A stretch of 64,000 bases of DNA from Fistularia commersonii. Taxonomy: Eukaryota > Chordata > Actinopteri > Syngnathiformes > Fistulariidae. Positions within the stretch are counted from its first letter, which is position 1, and every line of letters starts with the position of its first letter. The stretch spans positions 1,841,501 to 1,905,500 of the forward strand of contig JBBMNZ010000030.1 of assembly GCA_037954325.1 (NCBI GenBank), read 5' to 3'. Below the pieces are notes generated by a model. That model did no database searches, was not told where the DNA came from, and saw only the letters and a list, made by a program, of their open reading frames with translations. Below, one piece after another: positions 22,028 through 34,200 of the stretch. The position numbers and the translations under genes were made by a program.

Positions 22028-22063
22028 GTCACATGACTGCACACGGGATCACATGACTCAGCA
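22028..22063 (+). promoter_or_regulatory. neu1: Paired TCACATGA motifs and MARE-like site upstream of neu1
   Basis: GTCACATGAC (22028-22037) and ATCACATGAC (22048-22057) are spaced 20 bp apart, start to start. Both contain TCACATGA, the M-box form of the E-box bound by MITF/TFE factors and one base from the CLEAR consensus GTCACGTGAC. TGACTCAGCA (22054-22063) overlaps the second and fits an AP-1/MARE half-site. A run of ETS-like TTCC motifs lies just upstream (21990-22020). NEU1 is a known member of the lysosomal CLEAR network, so TFEB-type control is expected. Binding itself is inferred. Confidence 0.6.
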
Positions 22064-22202
22064 GCTAGCCTTTGGACGGTTGGTTCCTGTTGTTGTTGGA
22101 GGTGAAGAGAAAAGAGCGAAAGAGGAAGGCATTCGGTTAGAATATATATATTTTTAATACAGTATTTTTTTTAATTTCATTTTGACCCTCCGGCTCCCCG
22201 GC

Positions 22203-25200
22203 ATGGCGACAGGGAGTGTTCCCCGGACGCTGTTGCTGCTGCTCCTCTCCGCCGTGTCGTGTCCCGCCGCGGACATCGACACCTCCAAGGTACAGTGACT
22301 TCTTCTCTTCTTCCTCAACGATACAAAGTGTTTATTGTCATTCACACAGTAAGGAAACGTTTCCCTGTTCAATCAAAATTCTTACGCAGTGATCGCCTGA
22401 TATTCTAATCATCATTCTAAGTGGTTCTTTATATGCTAATCTGTAATCTTCTACAGCTACACGGGTAATCTGCCCGTCCTGCAAAACAACTAATTTCATG
22501 CACAAGCCGCCCGCCTCTCCTCATCTCCTCCCCTGTTTACTAACTATTTTATTTTCTCCACAATGTCCTGTGTCCCGTCGTGGTCCAGATCGACCCCCTG
22601 GTGGTGCAGGAGCAGCTGCTGTGGGTGCGAAACCTGGAGGGGGAGGTGAACACCTTCAGGGTCCCGCTGATCACCTACACACCCAACGGGAGCCTGCTGG
22701 CCTTCGTGGAGGGCAGGAAGATGTCTGAAAGGGACACAGGGTCAAAGTTCATCTCAATGAAGCGGTCTGTGGACAAAGGTGAGATCCCCCCCTACAAACC
22801 TCACTTTTAATCACACACGCATTCCTGACGAAGAGTATTAGTATTTCTCTATTACTACACCTAAATGTAATAAATACAGAACAAAAAGCGGTCACTGTTT
22901 TTACAAAAGCCTCTTCTTGTGTTTTAGAGAACTTGTAAATACACATGTATATACGTCACATTTATATTTACATACCTTTAACTTCATTTTATTTTCTTTC
23001 TTCCAATCTTAACTGTTCTTTTTAATATAATTTTTAATATTTGCTATTTTATTCTTTATCTTTTTATAGCATTCTATTATGATTCTTCCCCACTTGACTG
23101 TAGCAGGAGCAAACTTTAAGACAATAAGACAAAAACAATAAGACAAACTTTATTGATCCCCGTAAGGGAAATTCTTTTGTCGCAGCAGCGTAACAGTTAT
23201 AAGTGTCAATAAATAAACAATAAACAATATATAACAATAAACAATAATAATATTAATAATAATAATAAACAACAATAATAAACAATAATAAACAACAATA
23301 AACAACCATTTCCTTCGGGATTAATAAAGTTGTTCTCATCTCATCTAAATATGAATATGAATATAAATAGAGACAAGTAGAAGAGATTAGGGGAAAAAAA
23401 TTCCCCCTGGGGAATCGATAAAATGTTCTGATTCTGATTAACTTTAAACTGTTATTTTTAGCCTATTTCTAAATGGAATAGAAAATCATTCATTTGTTGT
23501 TGTTTCACATTGTCATGTGATTGCTTATTATTATTATTATATTAGGACTCCAGAGCAGATTTGCTCTGCTGGTGGCAAGCTGGTGTGTAAACACACCATC
23601 CATCTCCAGGTGTCCGCAGTTTGTGCATTGACCTCCTTCCAATCCTTCCAGGAGTCACTTGGTCTGCGTCGTACTACATCCTGGATGATGGAATCCAGAC
23701 GGACGGCCTGAACCTGGGCTCAGTGGTGGTGGACGATGCAGTGGGCATCGTGTTTCTGATCTACACCACGTGCTTCCATCAATGCCCAAAGGCCAGCACC
23801 ATGATGATTCAAAGCAACACCGACGGCCTCAGCTGGTCCATGCCCAGAAACCTCTCGCGCGAGATCGGGCTCGGGAGCTTTGCCCCCGGACCGGGCACCG
23901 GCCTTCAGGTGAGGGAACCGGATGACAATATCATGTGAGCGGCGTGAAATACCCGTTTAACGGGAGCAATATGTGCTAAAATGCAAGCTTTACAATGCCG
24001 CGGTTACAGTCCTGCGTGAACACATTGGCGTCCTTTGACGCCAATGTGTTCACGTGACAGTGACAATAAAGATTTGGCATTTGCAGCTGTTACAAGGACG
24101 CTGTGAAAGAATAAATCTCAGTAACTGACTCAAACGCTGCATGTCTAATGGCAATACTGTAATGATACAAGTATCACTTTCAGAGTAACAAAATCATTCC
24201 TTAAAAGCTTTTTGTGCGTTGTGAAATAAGGAAGTCTAGTTTTCCAGGTTAAACGGCGATCAGTTAGTCGTGACTAAGAAGTGCCAGCTGGCTCGTTTTA
24301 AGCCGTGGGCAATCTCAAAAATGAGGCAAAAATCAGACACAAGGTGAATAAAGGTTTGACTGACTGTGTTAAACTGTAACGCTGTAAATCAGGTGTTGAA
24401 ACTTGTGATATAATACCTCATTACATTCAGAGTAATGATTTTATTTAAATATATTCATTTTGTGTAATTCCTCACTCTGAGTATCAGACACTTGGCGCTC
24501 GTTGGCTGTTGGTGAAGTCATCATAATATTGATATTTCTCTGTGTGTAATAGTTCCATTGTCCTCCGTGTAATGACTGTTTCCAGTACTACAATCCTGAT
24601 TTATACACATAAATGTTACATGTAATCATACACATGTAAATTCACATGTATATATGTCACATATAGTTTTATTTTTTATATTTTTTAATGCCTTCAACTT
24701 TATTTTTGTTCATTTCTTTTGATCTCTACCGTTTTAATTTATTTTTTCATCATTATTTCTTTATTTTTATAAAAAGCTCCATTTTGATTCTTCTCCACTT
24801 TACTATGTGAGCAGGAGCTGCTTTAAACCCTTGGGGATCAATAAAGTATTCTGATTCTGATTTACAGAAGCGCTACCAGCCCTACAAGGGAAGATTGCTG
24901 GTGTGCGGCCATGGAACAATAGAAGGGGACGGCGTTTTCTGCATCTTCAGCGATGACCATGGAAACACATGGAAACCAGGGGCATCAATGAAGAGCATCC
25001 CTTACAACCAGAAGAAGAAACCCCAGGACTTCAACCCCGATGAATGCCAGGTGCACAAATACTGCAGCTCAGAAAAACATCTCTTGGATTACTACTTTGG
25101 TTGAAATTTTGCCCGTTTGCCGTAATGCCTTCCATTTCTACGAAGAAATCCTCCTGCTGACTGTCTGCCCAGAGCAGCAAATGGTAGCGTCCGGCTAATC

Positions 25201-26371
25201 ATCAAAATCACCTTTCAACAAGTGGGTGCTGACTCGTGTTGAGGCCATCCAAAAAATCAGAATCAAAAATGGGAACAAAACCACAGCGGCTGCAAACAGC
25301 GGCCCTTGTTTCGATTCGGAAAAGACAGTCCCTTTGTTTTATTAAAAACGAAAAAAAAAAAAATGACGGCAAATAAACACATTAAGGATACTCGCTCACT
25401 AAAACCCAACTCAAAACGTTTATCTGACCCCAAAGGAAGGCGGCCTCCCTTTTCGGCAAGGGGAAGTGAGCTCATCGCCAGTTTTTGATTACCTTCAGTT
25501 TCTCCGTCCTTTCCTCACCTGAGCCACCGGGTGGAAAACTTAACTAAACCCGACATAGTCGCGAACCACGGGTCTGAGGCCGTGCTGTGCTGGAACCAGC
25601 TGCTGCCGAGCCACCATTTTCTGCAGCAGAGGCTGGGCGAGCAGTCAGTGCCTGCCCTCTGCTGGACATATTGGTCCTCTATCACAGCAACTCGGTTGAA
25701 AGTTCATCTCCGGCCTTCGACCGTCACTTTTCACAACATTTCTGTCCAAGCCGGAGACACCTTTAAGCTAACTCCCAATCCCCCCTTCTTTAGCCTGTTG
25801 AGCTGAACGACGGCAGCATTCTCATCAACACGAGGAACCAGAACAACTACCACTGCAGGTGCCGCATCGTGATGCGCAGCATGGACGGCGGGACGACCCT
25901 GCCCATCGAGTACCTGACCTTCGATGAGAACCTAGTGGATCCTGCTGTTGCGGCCGGAGCTGTGCAGAAAGACGGGGTGCTCTATTTCGTCAACCCCGCC
26001 GACGCATTCCACAGTAAGAAGAGAAGCTCGTTTCGGAGGCGCCTCACGACTGAATACCGTATCGTATCATTGAAACAGGCCTCAGGCTACAAAAAGATGA
26101 ATAACTAATCTGCGCAACGTTCTTGCGCGCTCTCCTTGCAGGAGTCAACCTAACCCTGCGTTGGTCCCTGACCCAAGGCAAATCGTGGGAAAAACAATCT
26201 TTTCAGTTGTGGGGGCAGGCGAGCGGCTACTCGTGCATGACATCGCTGGACAGCGATTCTGCAAACGACCACATGTACATCTACGTCCTCTACGAGAAAG
26301 GCCACGACAATTATGATGACACCATCTCGTTTATGAAGATCCTCCTGTTCAGTGGCCTGAAGGGCACCTGA
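22203..26371 (+). CDS. neu1: Lysosomal sialidase (neuraminidase 1)
   Basis: Six exons: 22203-22289, 22589-22778, 23652-23908, 24868-25050, 25794-26013 and 26142-26371. GT-AG ends and phases all agree, giving 388 aa (human NEU1 is 415). Exon 1 encodes a hydrophobic signal peptide (about 1-23). The FRVP box at 52-55 carries the sialic-acid-binding Arg. Asp-box-like repeats are visible as SVDKGVTW, SNTDGLSW, SDDHGNTW and SLTQGKSW. Family blocks FAPGPGTG, NPDECQ, NTRNQNNYHCRC and VDPAVAAGAV are intact. The enzyme (GH33) removes terminal sialic acids from glycoproteins and glycolipids in lysosomes, working with cathepsin A. Candidate N-glycosylation sites NGS, NLS and NLT are present. The C-terminus ends GLKGT and lacks the YGTL lysosomal signal of the human enzyme. 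L2-like tails and a hairpin lie in its introns. Confidence 0.95.
23130..23345. repeat. Two L2-like tails in opposite orientation
   Basis: ACAAACTTTATTGATCCC at about 23142 is a minus-oriented tail. TTTCCTTCGGGATTAATAAA at about 23308 is a plus-oriented tail. (AATAA)n sequence lies between them. Located in neu1 intron 2. Confidence 0.65.
24015..24054. repeat. Perfect 18-bp-arm hairpin in neu1 intron 3
   Basis: The arm CGTGAACACATTGGCGTC at 24015-24032 is followed by a CTTT loop (24033-24036) and the exact complement at 24037-24054. Eighteen of eighteen pairs match. The pairing ends sharply at both outer ends. Confidence 0.95.
24600..24865 (+). repeat. L2-like LINE 3' end
   Basis: An AT-rich stretch ending in CTTGGGGATCAATAAAGTA and TTCTGATTCTGATT, the usual fish L2-type tail. 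The neu1 exon 4 acceptor (24866-24867) follows directly, so the tail abuts or contributes to the polypyrimidine tract. Confidence 0.7.
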
Positions 26372-27292
26372 ATCGGGTGAAGGGGGGGAGACGCGCCGCA
26401 AGATCGACAATGTGAGATACAGTGCGTGCAGAATGATAAAATAGGACATGTCATTATTCTGAATTGCTCTGGTGTCTTTGTTTGGGATTTGTCTGAGTAT
26501 TTATTTGTTTTTTCATTGTGTTTGTCTCCTAGATTTCACCCTGCCAGGCTGAAAGAAATGGAAACACTTAAAAGAAGAATTTATGAAAACCTGTGAAGAA
26601 TGCACAATGAATCATCAATTTTTAAGCCACTATTTTAAGTCTTATTTTGTGTTTTTAAACTTTTAATGATAATCAACTCTGAGTTTTCAGTATCTGTCTG
26701 TGCGAGGATGTCATGTAACTGTTATGAATCTAAACCATAATGTCCGCTACAAAGGTATGCTCTGGTTTGACGTTCGCAACACTTCATAAATATATCAAGA
26801 ATGTAAGATAATTCATGTTTCCTCTGAAATGACACAGCTAGACCAATAGTTCATGCTATGTTTTCGGGGTTATTGCAGAACTAATTTTAGTGAGAAGGAT
26901 TTATGTCTCGCTTGAACAACTTGTTCCTGTATATCTTTCACAGCATACCTGACATTGGAGTTTGTGCATATTTCCCCCCCATTATTCACAGGAAAGTGGC
27001 ATGAATTAACTGTTGACACTGTCTCAATGGGACTCGAGCGGAGTTGTAAGCACAGTCTGGCCCAGGACCGATGCTGGCCGCGCCGGCGTGGAGGATAGAA
27101 GGACACATAGGATACAGAATTATGTCTCCCGTGGGGTCAAGAAGTTGGACTAAGCACCCACGTTGCACTACGGCCTCAGCCAGACAGCGTAAAACAAATG
27201 TTGCTGGCCTCTTGTTGAAGTGCAATATCTTATTTCCTGTCAGCTTTGGCTTTTTTTTTTTCCTGAAAATACTTGTATGATTCAAGAGAGTG

Positions 27293-27298
27293 ATTAAA
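27293..27298 (+). terminator. neu1: neu1 poly(A) signal candidate
   Basis: ATTAAA, followed about 30 nt later by a GT-rich element (CCGTGTTTGTGGGATGTG at about 27326-27343). This implies a 3' UTR of about 940 nt after the stop at 26371. Confidence 0.5.
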
Positions 27299-27349
27299 GG
27301 GAGCATTTGTACGAACAAATGGAGTCCGTGTTTGTGGGATGTGCCGCAT

Positions 27350-28020
27350 GTATTCACGGTGTTCGTTGGAACTCCGACGCAGGCAAGTTTTATATCAGTT
27401 ATGAAAGCTCACTTTATTATTCAGTAGGCAAAGAAGCTCAACTGTTATCTTATCAGTGATACCATAGTGTCAATCCTCTGGGGGAGGGCTGTTTCCGGGC
27501 TGCAGTCAACCTGCTCCTGGAGGAAATGTAGTGAGGATGTGTTTGTGTGTGTGTGTGTGTGTGTACAGAAGTAAACTAGAGAATATGTCATAATATTGCC
27601 ATGGACATCAGTGCCCTCTCTTTCATAATCTGTTTATTTTGAAGATGTGTACGTAGCCCAAGGCTGTGAGCATCTGTTCCCTGCATGTGTGATACTTGTG
27701 ATAAATGCACATCACATAAATGGCAAAATCCATTATTTTCCAATCGAGAAAGACAGATATTTTCTAAAACCTTCCTTTCAATAGCTTTCGTTATCTTGCA
27801 CGTTTCCATCCTCGGCCCTGAGGTCCTAAACGGCTCCCATCCACTGAAATCTCCCCAGCAGCCGTTGACGGCTTTTTTTTTAAGTTGCAAATCGAGTTTA
27901 ATGTAACAATTTTTTTTAATTTGTTTTTGTAATTTTGGAATTTTTTGTGGGGTTTTAGGGGAGAGTAGCAGCTCATTTTTTATCATTTAACAGTAAACAC
28001 GGTGTGTGTTTCGGACCATC
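27350..28020. other. Intergenic DNA between neu1 and prrc2a
   Basis: A short TG run at 27540-27564 and poly-T stretches. No gene recognised. Confidence 0.5.
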
Positions 28021-28153
28021 CAAGATACTCGGGTTCGACGATGCAGGAGGATAACGTTGCTTAGCCAGCTAGGTCACTTGCTAGAAAGCTACGTGATAGC
28101 ATTGCTAACCTCATTCTGCGAAACAACCTCGAGACAAGTCGGGACAAGACCAG
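28021..28153 (+). other. prrc2a: Candidate noncoding first exon of prrc2a
   Basis: About 3.1 kb upstream of the start codon, the sequence ends in GACAAGACCAG followed by GTCAGT, a good donor. The following kilobase is rich in GCTAGC-type and CG motifs, as expected near a CpG promoter. Mammalian PRRC2A also starts with a noncoding exon. Transcript data are needed to confirm it. Confidence 0.35.
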
Positions 28154-31100
28154 GTCAGTGGCCGGGAAATCGGACATAATTTAAGCAAAAAATACGGATT
28201 CGTTTCGCTAAACGCGTCCGCTTGGAGGGGGAATAATCGTCAGCCGAGAGGGTATTTCGTAAAGTGGACGCCTTGTCGTGTTTTTTTTCGGAAAAGCAGA
28301 GCGTCTTGGTTGTTGTTGCTAGCTACGGCTAGCTGTGTAGCCTAGCTTGGTGGCTAAAGGGTTTTTTTGATCGTGTGCTTGTAAAAGTGTTTTGAGAAAT
28401 GGAGCCGTTTGTCAACACAATGTAGTCGATTGTGTTGAAGCGTAAAGCGTGTAGGTGATTTTTAATTCATCAACGGGCAGTACATTATGGCAAAACCAAC
28501 TTAAATAATAACATTTAGGACGATACGTCAGGGGCTACTTGTACACAAAAACATAATATAAGATGACCAAAAAGGGAGACGATGTTCAAATGATCGGAAT
28601 AATGACCTTGGACTAGAAGAGTAATGAAAATAGGAGATCAGATAAGCTTACACTAAGAAGATAAATGTTTTAGACGACTCGACATGTCATAGCTATTCAA
28701 AAACGACCGAGTTTTAGATGGGATTAGATTGTCGAATTACAGTCTATCACCCCATTCGTCAATCTATTAAACTTTACCGTTGAGATATTATAAAAATAAA
28801 TGAATTCAAAAGATTTCGTACGCCCCGCTAATGAGCCAGTGTAAATCCAATCTCAAACGTTAGCGTTAGCATAAAATTTACACACTTATTTCAAACCGAT
28901 GGGTCCAATAATGCGTTTGCGGAATTATAGAGCAGTATACCGATGTTCCTCATCATTGACAGCCGTTTTGGTGCGAAATTGACAAACTGGCTGTCAAATA
29001 CTTCAGATTTGCTGCTAACGTTATGGATAAACGTTAGCGTAGGATGTTCGCCAGAATAACATCACACGGTTAAACAAGTCGTATAACGTTAGCTCTAGCT
29101 ATTGCAGCAGTAGATTTGAAGTGTAAAGTCGTACTTTTAACATGTGCCGATATTAATTCCGCAGCGAACAGTATTATCGCGTCGTTTGTGCCGTTATTGG
29201 CAGAGAAAAGTGCTATACGTAATATGGTTGCAAATTGGCTTAAGCTATGCAACTCAACCGGTAATGCTAAATGTTGAAATATACCGGGCCCATCTCCACC
29301 GCCATTTTGTTTTGTTCTCCAATAAAGTCTATCCTGCACGTTTTAAAAGCGATGGCTGTGTGACCGTGGTCACAGAAATGTCACCGGGACGTGTCAGCGA
29401 GTGTTGGAAAGCACTCTTGCTTCAATAGTTGGCCGAGCTGAGGTTGTGAGCTTGTTAGTGTACGTGGTTGAAATGCATTATGAAACATCAACGCAGTCCC
29501 CCTCCCATCGCCAACTCCGAGGCCCTGCGTTAGCCGACAGCTCCTGTTAGCGCCGCCGCCAAAAGAACGTCATCTTGAGGTTGAATAAAGTTTCCTAAAT
29601 CGAATTTCAATTCAATAACATCCTTCCCCGCATATCGATTTTCCCTGTTGCCTTATGTAATACCCCGATACGGTCAGTGGTTAGCGTTAGCTGGTCGTTA
29701 GCGTCTGGAGGCCTGCAGGCTGCAGATTTGGCTCTGTGGAGGAGCCACCGGTCCTCTAATCCCTGCACAGCATGCAGCTGACCGGCCATCCCACGACCTA
29801 ATTTTCTAATCTCATCTGGTCACTGAAACACGGCGCAGTCCTGCTGCTCGCTTGCATTCCCACCAAGACGTTTGGTCGCTTCGTGCAAACGTTGGCCTCC
29901 GCATCAAGGAGCACCGTAGTGGCGTGCCGATGAAAACGATGCAGAGTAGAAAGCGGGACGACTTCACATTCGTTTTTTTTTTTGACTCAAATGTCTTAGC
30001 ACCGTTAACTTGTTATTGTTTTGCTCTCGGTGAAGCCTCTGTTTTGTTAGATCCAAAGAGGGATGCTGCTGCAGTTATGTGCCCGATGGTACTGGTGCAT
30101 CCAGGTGTGGTGATGGCGATGTGATGACTCGATGCCACACCGGTGATTCGTACTTCAAACCAGCACTATACCTAACTACATGAAAAGTGCGGAAATTACT
30201 TTTTAAATTGCGTAGATGATAGTGTAGGGGCCACCATTTAACCTAGCGGATACAGCTAAATAATTTGGAGTGATCAAAATCATGGCAAAGTTGTGTTTGC
30301 AGTAAAAATACAAGAATTTGAGGGCCTGTCAGTTGCCATGGAGCCAACCAAGTCTCAAGGCAAAGAGGAATATCATTTATAATGTGTTGCCATAGAAACT
30401 TTACATCTGCCTTTTTCCTCCCTCCTTTACCATGTTTCTTGAGGTGATGTTGAACACCGTGCATTGTGTGAGGCCTGCTCACATAAGCAATCTTAGCAAT
30501 ATGATGAGCTAGTGTAAGAAATTACCCCGCTGTTTTGCTCAATATGCTGAAGGGAACATTTGATTTATGAAGACCCGGCCTTTGACAAGGTGCCTTAAAC
30601 TAGATTTTTCTCATACTGCACAAATGTGGGTGCGCCAAGCTTTCAGTGCGTTTTGTCTAATTCTATAGATCGCGCGTAAAGGAGGACACTGCAGTTGACG
30701 TGATTTAGATAGATGTGTGCGACTCGAAAATACAAAGTTGATTTCCAGGTATGAAATACTGAGATTGGAATATTTCTGGAGTATTTATGCAATGTGAATA
30801 CAGTCTGCAGATTCTCCGTACTGAGTCCTCTCATCTCCTGGTGGAGCACTTACACAAATGATGAAGAGCCCTTAAAAAAGAATGCTATGATGCCAGTCCT
30901 TTTAATATATTTTAATCCGCAGGCAGTCACGCCAACACATCAGACAGGTCCAATATCTGTAAATGGCTTCCTTATTTCATTGAGGATATTAAGTTAGGCT
31001 CTGCTGGTGGATCTAATAAGTCAGAACAATGGAATGTTACACCTTCATTAAGTGTCCTCATGTTTATGGACTAACTTACCAATCTAAAAATGTTCCCCCC

Positions 31101-31255
31101 GGAAATATGTTTTTAAGGTCGTTATTAAGTTTTATATGTAAATGTACCCCTTTCAGTCACCTGGAAACAATTCATCTGAATTTTCAAAGAATTTCAAAAG
31201 CGGTGTAGAAGAAGCGCCATGGTTCTCTCTGTAATCTGGTGTCCTGTTGCCCTCT
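28154..31255 (+). other. prrc2a: Presumed prrc2a intron 1
   Basis: No coding exon or recognisable repeat was seen. Frames up to 90 codons show no family resemblance. An intronic snoRNA cannot be excluded by eye. Confidence 0.4.
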
Positions 31256-31295
31256 CAGTCTCAGGGCTCACCATACTCAATGAGCGGACAGCGCA

Positions 31296-34200
31296 ATGTC
31301 AGAGCGCTCTGGGCAAACTGCAAAGGGGAAGGAAGGCAAAACCAAGTATGCGTCTCTCAACCTGTTTGATACATACAAAGGAAAGAGCCTTGAAACACAA
31401 AAGCCTATTGGTGAGTATCTTTTTTTTTTTTTCCTTTCCATTCTACCCAGCCTGAACAGGTCCATTCTGAACGTCCAGTCAAATAGATTTGCGACTACGT
31501 CACTCAACTGCAGCCATCAGTCCGATCAGGCTCCCTTTTAAACTTTGGCTGTAGCTTACATATGCGAGCATGCTTCGTTGACGCTAGGGAATATGTTTAC
31601 AGGCTTTTGCTTTAAGTTTTAATACATTTAGATTGACTGGCCAAATGTAGTCGCAATGACAGAAATTATGCATGGCCCGAAGAATGTGTCGTGTCAGCTG
31701 ATATGACCTGACACAGAGACTTACTTGTGGATGCTTTCTGATTTCTGTGCTGAGTCCCCCGTCTATTTTGCATTCGGTGTCTCCGCTGAATTTCAGCAGC
31801 CGTCCATGTTACCAAACGACAGACCGTCACTTCTTTCACAGCGAGGCCGCGTATTGCCGAACCAAGCATGGTATTGATTGTCAGCAGAGCCGCGGCTTTC
31901 ACAATTGAAAGTTTTCAGTACTTGTATGAACATTTCCGAACTTTCGGTATGGTGGGTTTTACAGCGATGGTCTGTTATTTTTTTTTGTTTGTGTGTGTGT
32001 TACATCAGGATCATTTAACTAGTCAGCATCTAGCTTTTACAGCATTACAGTTTTACATTTAGCAATATCTCAGTAAATGCCTGTCATCGGGTCCCTCATC
32101 ACATTTAGTCTAATGAAGTGGCTTCAGATTTCCTCGGTCCATCTCTGTTAATGACATGTGCGATCTCTCCCCCATCAGTTCCCCCCCGCCATGGCCTTCA
32201 GTCTCTCGGTAAAGTTGCCTCTGCGCGGCGTATGCCACCCCCTGCCAACTTGCCTAGTCTGAAGGCAGAGAACAAAGGCAACGATCCCAACGTCTCGCTC
32301 GTTCCCAAAGACGGCACAGGATGGGCAAGCAAACAGGAACCAGCAGACCCAAAGAGGTAAGACGATCCTATGCGACCGACCTAAATTCGGACCCGTCCCG
32401 CACCCACGGTACCGATCCATAGGTGAAACATCTGAAAGAGGTACCGCGTGGAATGGTGGAATGTTGAAGGGCGGCACAGTCGACTGTTTTGTTTTTACGA
32501 CGCTCTTCCAATCTCACGGAGGGCGGTCGTCTTGATTGGCATCCCCCAAGAAATGTTTCTGTGCTCTCTCTCTCGTTCAGTACCGATGCATTGTCAGCAC
32601 CGCAGCAGGAACAGCAGCAGCCTGTGGCTACACAGATACCTGCACCGAGCCGCCCGAGAACCCCCCCAGCTTCAGAGGTTCCAGCGGCAACAGTGAGATA
32701 AACGCGATCGCTTTCTCGGATCTTAACGGGCTCGGGGGGAGTGAGAGCGTCCTTCATTTTTACGAACGGTACGGTGTCTTTGCGTGCGCACTCACAGGTT
32801 CTGGCCCCGGCTCCAGCCCAGGCCGTAGGGGCAAGGTCCTGGGCACAGGCCAGTGTTACACATGGAGCACAAGGGGATGGTAGGCCTCTCCATTTGTGTT
32901 AACTTAGCTTTTTCATTAGACGCGTTAGCCTCTTCGAATCGCGGTCCGAAATGTTCCCCCTTTTCCTTTTCCAGGTGGAAAGGGATCAAACCTACCGTCG
33001 CCATTCTCTCGCGAGGAATTTCCCACCCTGCAGGCAGCTGGCGAGCAGGACAGAGCTGGCAGAGAACAGGGCACTGCAGATCAGTGGTTTGGGCCCGGAC
33101 CAAACCTCCGCCCCCAAAGTGAGTGATACCAAGTCTACTTCATATCCAACCATTATTTAATAAGTCATTTGCTGAAGTCACTGGGCAAAGGATTATTTAA
33201 AAAGCTTTATTGTGTTCATGAATACATAATGTCAAATACATATGTCTGGGAAAGTCACTTATAATTGATGAAAATGGGAAACACGGACAGCACTTTTATA
33301 CGGTTAGGTAGGGACATTAAGTGAAGCTACAGTAGAGACGCGGCCAAGGTTTCCTTCAGTTAATGGCTTTCCGGCTATGATGAAAATTGTTTTCACTGTT
33401 TATTCTAGTGCACCACTTTTTATTTATCTAATTTTACAGATTATACTGTTGATTCGTATTATCCCAATTTCAGTTTTGTGTGAATGGAATCATTTATTTA
33501 AAGGTCATAACAATCATGCTCACAATCCTGCTCTCCTCTGTGTCTAGACGCCACGAACTGGCGGGACGGTGGGGGCCGAGGCATGGCGCCCACCCTCTCT
33601 GGGGAGGGGGTTTTAGACGGTGGCAATGGAGGGGCTGTGATGATGGATGGGGCGGCTGGGGTCCCGCTTCAGAACTCTCAGTCCCATGGGCCACCTAGGA
33701 ACCCTCCTGCAGGCAGCCCCGCCTTGCCCTTGCCTCAGCCCCCCGTCGGGCCAGGGTTCCCCCAGTACAGAGGAATCATGCCTCCATTCGTAGGTTTCCT
33801 GTTGTTTCCTTCCGATTTCAAGCTTTATGGTTCAGCCGCTCAACTCTAAACTGTCGTTATTGGCTCATCGATGGATCTGTTTTTCTTTTTAGATGTATCC
33901 TCCCTATCTGCCCTTCCCAGGGCCCTATGGGCCTCAAGGGCCCTACAGGTACCCGGGACCTGGAGAAGGCCCAGCTCCAAGGTGTGTTGACTCTTACATA
34001 TTTCTGCCTGATCGTTCAAACCCTCCCTTTGTTCACAAATATAAGGTTCATTCTTGGTCTGAACCTCAGGCCATGCATTTTTTTTATCTTTGCGTTTGCG
34101 AGAAACAACTTTGTCTCCTGTTGCAGGTTCTCCCGCGGTGGTCTGGACAGCAGGTGTCAGGGCGGCCCCCGAGACGTAGGGGAGGTCGTGAAGCGACCCT

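Noticed and set aside
31279..31410. Upstream ATG for prrc2a at 31279
   Set aside because: It is out of frame with the conserved MSERSGQTAKGK start at 31296 and soon closes.
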